DNA from: Apostichopus leukothele | Lineage: Eukaryota; Echinodermata; Holothuroidea; Aspidochirotida; Stichopodidae | DNA: 22,321 nt | Direction: 5' to 3' | NCBI GenBank assembly: GCA_010014835.2 | Contig: JAAAKB020073554.1 | Location: 1 to 22,321, forward strand | Shown here: positions 21,601 to 22,321 of the stretch, one piece after another | Position numbering within the stretch: the stretch's first letter is position 1 | How the letters are laid out: every line of letters starts with the position of its first letter | The notes under the pieces: generated by a model | The model's input: only the letters and a program-made list of their open reading frames with translations | Database searches by the model: none | What the model was told of the DNA's origin: nothing | Translations under genes and position numbers: made by a program

Positions 21601-21704
21601 TGAGTCCCTGTAAGTCCAGCTGAGGGTTGTTGAGCCTCAGTCGCTTGATAATACTATCACAGTAAGCATAACTGCCCAAGGAATCATCTATGCTCCCACC
21701 ATCA
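3170..21704 (-). CDS. TTLL3: Tubulin monoglycylase TTLL3/TTLL8-like, 3' part of the gene (7 exons)
   Basis: The joined exons 21556-21704, 20315-20555, 12204-12426, 11108-11320, 10091-10656, 7804-7823 and 3170-3660 give 1903 nt: one nucleotide finishing an upstream codon, then 633 codons and a stop. Family knowledge: TTLL3 and TTLL8 use ATP to link the first glycine to glutamate side chains in tubulin tails and act in motile cilia and flagella. Seen here: the ATP-grasp motifs [48 protein letters not shown] and [12 protein letters not shown], then the post-catalytic motif [13 protein letters not shown] typical of TTLL3/8. The WFYR and [13 protein letters not shown] segments resemble vertebrate TTLL3 rather than glutamylases. 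The C-terminal tail is basic and low in complexity. Invertebrates often have a single TTLL3/8 gene, so the exact symbol is approximate. The 5' exons are outside the window. Confidence 0.95.
3661..5335 (-). other. Last TTLL intron, left part
   Basis: No exon is supported. There is a C run at 4645-4656, a small repeat of ttgtacatgttg type at 4705-4745, and a three-step attaccg repeat near 5072-5096. Confidence 0.6.
5336..5518. promoter_or_regulatory. Cluster of three RFX X-box-like palindromes
   Basis: GTTGCCATGGCAAC at 5336-5349 is a perfect 14-bp palindrome and a full match to the RFX X-box consensus (GTNRCC, short spacer, RGYAAC). GTTGCCATGGAAAC follows at 5446-5459 and ATCGCCATGGCAAC at 5505-5518. 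RFX factors drive ciliary genes, and TTLL3 is one, so an intronic enhancer or internal promoter is plausible. The 58 and 110 bp spacings could also mean a worn tandem repeat with a unit near 55 bp whose core happens to be this palindrome. Confidence 0.5.
5701..5933. repeat. Tandem duplication, 173-bp period
   Basis: The 60-bp segment starting atattggagtgcagtg at 5701 recurs at 5874 with few changes, each time followed by short caaacttactat repeats. A T-rich tract lies between the copies. Confidence 0.85.
5956..7460. other. TTLL last intron, middle part
   Basis: No exon is supported. Two small hairpins are present: a 12-bp perfect stem at 6020-6049 (CATGTTTTATAT/ATATAAAACATG) and a 9-bp stem at 6114-6137 (TGGATTAAA/TTTAATCCA). 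The rest is AT-rich sequence with no feature I can name. Confidence 0.55.
7467..7600. repeat. 58-bp tandem repeat, about 2.3 copies
   Basis: The motif tatgggt(a/g)actcttgt recurs at steps of 58 bp (7469, 7527, 7585), with ctttcatgtttcaggatttt between. The last two copies are nearly identical. Confidence 0.9.
7804..7823 (-). CDS. TTLL3: Candidate 20-nt microexon of the TTLL3-like gene
   Basis: On the minus strand a branch-point-like cactaac is followed by a pyrimidine tract and acceptor ttacccctaag, then 20 nt, then donor CTCAG|GTAAAA. Read with one nucleotide completing a codon from the exon ending at 10091, it gives G-PCDYYS-G and leaves phase 1, which is exactly what the terminal exon at 3660 requires. 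Without it, the phase-2 donor at 10091 and the phase-1 acceptor at 3660 do not fit. The other two frames are excluded or do not fit the phases (one reads GCC TTG TGA). The exon is inferred from signals alone; no family match exists for so short a peptide. Confidence 0.6.
7824..9079 (-). other. TTLL intron between microexon and tail exon, left part
   Basis: The first 40 nt hold the branch point and pyrimidine tract of the microexon. An 81-codon open frame at 7895-8140 on the minus strand matches no family I know and has no suitable splice signals. The remainder is AT-rich with no recognisable feature. Confidence 0.55.
9080..9430. repeat. Degenerate minisatellite rich in agccaca and actgctgtcac
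   Basis: Words such as actgctgtcac, ctagccacac, acagtggaaactg and catctgtcacacta recur many times with irregular spacing and many differences. It looks like an old tandem array worn by mutation. Confidence 0.7.
9431..10090 (-). other. Intron next to the tail exon
   Basis: It holds C runs at 9848-9855 and 9857-9867 broken by one A, and the in-frame extension of the tail exon up to a stop at 9997. No other exon is supported. Confidence 0.5.
10091..10656 (-). CDS. TTLL3: TTLL3-like exon: end of catalytic module and low-complexity tail
   Basis: The acceptor tttaatctctttcag joins in phase 0. The exon opens with [23 protein letters not shown], which matches the segment just after the catalytic domain in TTLL3/8 proteins. 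The rest is basic, serine-rich and likely disordered ([23 protein letters not shown]), and it carries three 10-residue repeats near its end. The proposed donor GGAGG|GTACTC is not strong. I chose it because it leaves phase 2, the only phase that reads through the next proposed exon. The open frame would otherwise run to a stop at 9997, so retention giving a shorter C-terminus is an alternative. Confidence 0.85.
10129..10218 (-). repeat. Three in-frame 30-bp repeats in the TTLL3-like tail
   Basis: Three consecutive copies of a 10-residue unit are seen: [20 protein letters not shown] and [10 protein letters not shown], followed by NNNQ. The DNA units are 30 bp and differ at a few positions. They lie in the tail beyond the catalytic domain, so a change in copy number would keep the reading frame. 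Confidence 0.9.
10657..11107 (-). other. TTLL intron with a polypurine/polypyrimidine tract
   Basis: A tract of A with GG interruptions runs at about 10742-10780. On the transcript strand this is a long CCTTTTT-type pyrimidine tract roughly 90 nt upstream of the acceptor at 10657. Confidence 0.6.
11108..11320 (-). CDS. TTLL3: TTLL3-like exon: metal-binding LIEIN loop
   Basis: The acceptor is ccctttctctctaag and the donor is AACAG|GTATTT; 213 nt, 71 whole codons, phase 0 at both ends. It encodes [12 protein letters not shown], then [20 protein letters not shown], then the helix [21 protein letters not shown] and [13 protein letters not shown]. The Asp in GADF and the Glu and Asn in LIEIN are the magnesium and ATP ligands of the family, and all are present, so the enzyme looks catalytically intact in this part. 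Being a multiple of three, the exon could be skipped without a frame change, but that would destroy the active site. Confidence 0.96.
11392..11612. repeat. Tandem repeat, about 55-60 bp unit, four copies
   Basis: Four copies contain taaaacaatgcaaa(g/t)taaatacaa, ggttagaatgaaact and taacaagtgattgtgaagg in order; the third copy lacks part of the unit. The array begins about 70 nt upstream (in transcript sense) of the LIEIN exon. Confidence 0.9.
11700..12185. repeat. Minisatellite of 16-20 bp units (ttcatagcattaac...)
   Basis: About two dozen variants of ttcatagcattaacctccc and ttcatagcatatatactac follow each other. The array ends about 20 nt from the donor of the exon at 12204-12426 and fills over half of that intron. 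Confidence 0.92.
12204..12426 (-). CDS. TTLL3: TTLL3-like exon: [10 protein letters not shown] to MRK segment
   Basis: The acceptor is tcttctcttcaattcag and the donor is GAAAG|GTAATT; 223 nt, one nucleotide of a split codon and then 74 whole codons. It encodes [34 protein letters not shown] and [18 protein letters not shown], ending with DAVTMRK. This matches the TTLL3/8 order of HLCNNSIQK-like, MW and P-MK motifs that sit between the WFYR region and the metal-binding loop. An intron of about 7.9 kb precedes it. A 20-bp-unit minisatellite starts about 20 nt past its donor. Confidence 0.95.
12427..13090. other. Right end of the 7.9-kb TTLL intron next to its acceptor
   Basis: Apart from the pyrimidine-rich acceptor region of the exon at 12426, I see no feature in this AT-rich stretch. 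Confidence 0.55.
13091..13580. repeat. 26-bp minisatellite, about 14 copies
   Basis: Each unit reads close to gtgttacagctaaag followed by tgagggtaata. About six copies lie before 13250 and eight after 13371; the insert between them is described separately. Changes in the units are mostly single bases, so the array is only moderately old. Confidence 0.92.
13251..13370 (+). mobile_element. Truncated retroposon tail inserted in the 26-bp minisatellite
   Basis: A pyrimidine-rich lead is followed by gtagagcgctttgaaacgct, then gagctatataaatgtaattt and an ATT repeat. This tail type (AGCGCTTTG, then a second GCGCTATATAAAT-like part, then ATT repeats) is common at the 3' end of short retroposons in marine invertebrates. 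The insertion splits one minisatellite unit cleanly. A short target duplication such as TAA is possible but cannot be proved. Confidence 0.7.
13613..13789. repeat. Dispersed repeat, copy 1
   Basis: This stretch matches 16377-16552 in the same direction, at roughly 90 percent by eye, from aacatagca to caaggg?tttcttgcaat. It contains the inverted repeat GAGAATAATTCTC. No coding frame and no clear terminal repeats are seen. Confidence 0.88.
13790..15897. other. TTLL 7.9-kb intron, middle part
   Basis: No exon, RNA gene or repeat can be supported in this AT-rich stretch. The open frames of 70-105 codons found here show no family likeness. Confidence 0.5.
15898..16190 (-). mobile_element. Minus-strand retroposon remnant with ATT tail
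   Basis: Read on the minus strand, the sequence ends with aaagtgctttgggattg, then aaaaggcactatgg, ataaatt and ATT repeats. The tail has the same build as the one at 13251-13370 but is oriented the other way. The body to the right is open for 72-78 codons on both strands, without recognisable protein motifs. The right boundary is a guess. Confidence 0.5.
16377..16552. repeat. Dispersed repeat, copy 2
   Basis: It is the second copy of the repeat at 13613-13789, in direct orientation about 2.76 kb away, differing by scattered substitutions and small indels in homopolymers. Confidence 0.88.
16997..17086. other. Nested inverted repeat / hairpin
   Basis: TAATGCC at 16997-17003 pairs with GGCATTA at 17080-17086; inside it AGCTCTGCAG at 17017-17026 pairs with CTGCAGAGCT at 17055-17064; inside that GGC-TGT and ACA-GCC can pair around the loop ccagt. 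It may be a worn MITE or a structured RNA; the sequence alone does not decide. Confidence 0.5.
17087..19539. other. TTLL 7.9-kb intron, upstream part
   Basis: No exon is supported. The segment 18600-18960 is somewhat less AT-rich and holds a 73-codon open frame on the minus strand (18638-18859) that I do not recognise; it may be part of an old repeat. Confidence 0.5.
19540..20155. repeat. 90-104 bp tandem repeat, about six copies
   Basis: The landmark ccatatt recurs at 19583, 19682, 19780, 19870 and 19974, with a worn copy near 20078. Between the landmarks lie tggcactca, actgctcca, tctgtcga(c/t)tggagctat and gtctggagtc. Neighbouring copies are most alike. The array ends about 160 nt from the donor of the core TTL exon. 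Confidence 0.92.
20315..20555 (-). CDS. TTLL3: TTLL3-like exon: core TTL domain ([20 protein letters not shown])
   Basis: The acceptor is cttcctccaacag and the donor is a strong GATGC|GTAAGT. The 241-nt exon starts with two nucleotides of a split codon and ends with two of the next. It encodes [15 protein letters not shown], then [13 protein letters not shown] with the second ATP-contacting lysine, then [20 protein letters not shown], whose arginine and aspartate belong to the TTL active site, and ends with [14 protein letters not shown]. One oddity: the residue after WFYR is methionine, where the vertebrate proteins I remember have an acidic residue or Lys-Glu. The open frame continues upstream past the acceptor, but that extension has no family likeness. 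Confidence 0.96.
20556..21555 (-). other. 1.0-kb TTLL intron between the two most upstream exons
   Basis: It starts with donor GTGGGT at 21555 and ends with acceptor ctccaacag at 20556. No repeat or further exon is supported. Confidence 0.7.
21556..21704 (-). CDS. TTLL3: TTLL3-like exon: nucleotide-binding [10 protein letters not shown] motif
   Basis: The acceptor tttattttcag lies just upstream and the donor is AGAG|GTGGGT. The exon starts with one nucleotide completing a codon and ends one nucleotide into a codon. It encodes [18 protein letters not shown], then a basic stretch [11 protein letters not shown], and ends with [15 protein letters not shown]. That last motif supplies a lysine that holds ATP in the TTL ATP-grasp fold, and its form is that of TTLL3/8. 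The junction to the next exon rebuilds a glycine codon (G|GA), giving SRGRGIFC. It is the most upstream exon that can be supported in the window. Confidence 0.93.
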
Positions 21705-22321
21705 CTGAAAATAAATCATATATCATTTTCTAACATTTTATCATTATTACACTATGTAGAATAAAGTTTTATGGAAATTTCATGTGGGAAGACCATGTGC
21801 TTCAAGACAGTGTCTCACACATTTATTTCTTGTGACAATATTCCTAAGTTTGACTGAAGTCACATGCTTGGTGTAAGGTTGCTATGGAATTATTTGATTA
21901 TGTTAAACTGAAGTCATGTGCTCTCTCTTCTATGTTGCTATGGAGTTATGCTAAAACACACATTTGTTGATGCAGAATATCAACAGTCAAATCGACAGTC
22001 AGTCATAATATATGTTCAAATGATGCAAGAGTTTGATTCTTGGAAAGCTAGCATGGTTTATATATCGTTCACATTACTGGGTGCATTTACGGTACACTCT
22101 TAACACTCTACATTCAGTACATTAATGTCTCTAGCACTTACTTCATATTCATGTTATTCTCATTATAATTGATTCATGATATCACAGCAGCATGAATCAT
22201 ATGTTACTTGAAATGGCAAACCATTTAAGCATGATTGCTTTAGTATATATACTGTTTGATAGACTGACTTGCAAACGTAAGTTTGGTATGTTAAATAGTT
22301 AGGTTTAATGATGCGTAACAG
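21705..22321 (-). other. Partial upstream TTLL intron with a 55-bp duplication
   Basis: The stretch lies upstream of the first visible exon and runs off the window. A worn direct duplication at 21853-21945 carries actgaagtca(c/t) and gttgctatgga twice, about 55 bp apart. No upstream exon could be identified. Confidence 0.6.

Noticed and set aside
22136-22200. Good GTAAGT donor on the minus strand as an upstream TTLL exon
   Set aside because: The required frame has a stop 20 nt before the donor, and no acceptor or family motif is present.
1-22321. tRNA, rRNA, CRISPR array, operon-like gene cluster or virus-like element
   Set aside because: No B-box-like GTTCGAATC, no spaced identical repeats with unique spacers, no compact gene row and no capsid, envelope or integrase motifs were seen.

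Overview
The window looks like nuclear DNA from an invertebrate animal, most likely a marine deuterostome; an echinoderm is my best guess, not a proven one. The DNA is AT-rich, coding exons are short and separated by introns of 0.4 to 8 kb, and the non-coding part is full of tandem repeats, a MITE, a LINE remnant and retroposon tails ending in ATT repeats. There is no sign of bacterial organisation.

One gene dominates: the 3' part of a tubulin tyrosine ligase-like gene of the TTLL3/TTLL8 (tubulin glycine ligase) type on the minus strand. Seven coding exons can be placed (transcript order 21556-21704, 20315-20555, 12204-12426, 11108-11320, 10091-10656, 7804-7823, 3170-3660). The splice phases agree at every junction, giving 633 residues and a stop at 3170-3172. 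The first three and a half exons cover the back half of the catalytic ATP-grasp domain; the rest encode a low-complexity basic tail. The N-terminal exons lie beyond the right edge. The sixth exon is only 20 nt and is inferred from splice signals and phase.

Layout from left to right: 1-712 is the 3' end of a CR1/L2-like LINE; 713-1640 is intergenic, with a possible promoter and first coding exon of a plus-strand gene (about 1020-1205) and a doubtful minus-strand terminal exon (1638-1766) with a poly(A) signal; 1971-2243 is a short inverted-repeat DNA element; 3170-21704 is the TTLL gene. Its introns hold a cluster of three RFX X-box-like palindromes (5336-5518), several minisatellites (7467-7600, 9080-9430, 11392-11612, 11700-12185, 13091-13580, 19540-20155), a pair of roughly 180-bp dispersed copies (13613-13789 and 16377-16552), two retroposon tails (13251-13370 and from 15898), and a nested hairpin (16997-17086).

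The items most worth a second look are the 20-nt microexon, the X-box cluster inside a gene for a ciliary enzyme, the intron made almost wholly of two tandem arrays between two catalytic exons, and the unexplained plus-strand promoter/first exon near the left end. I did not find a new multi-gene system.
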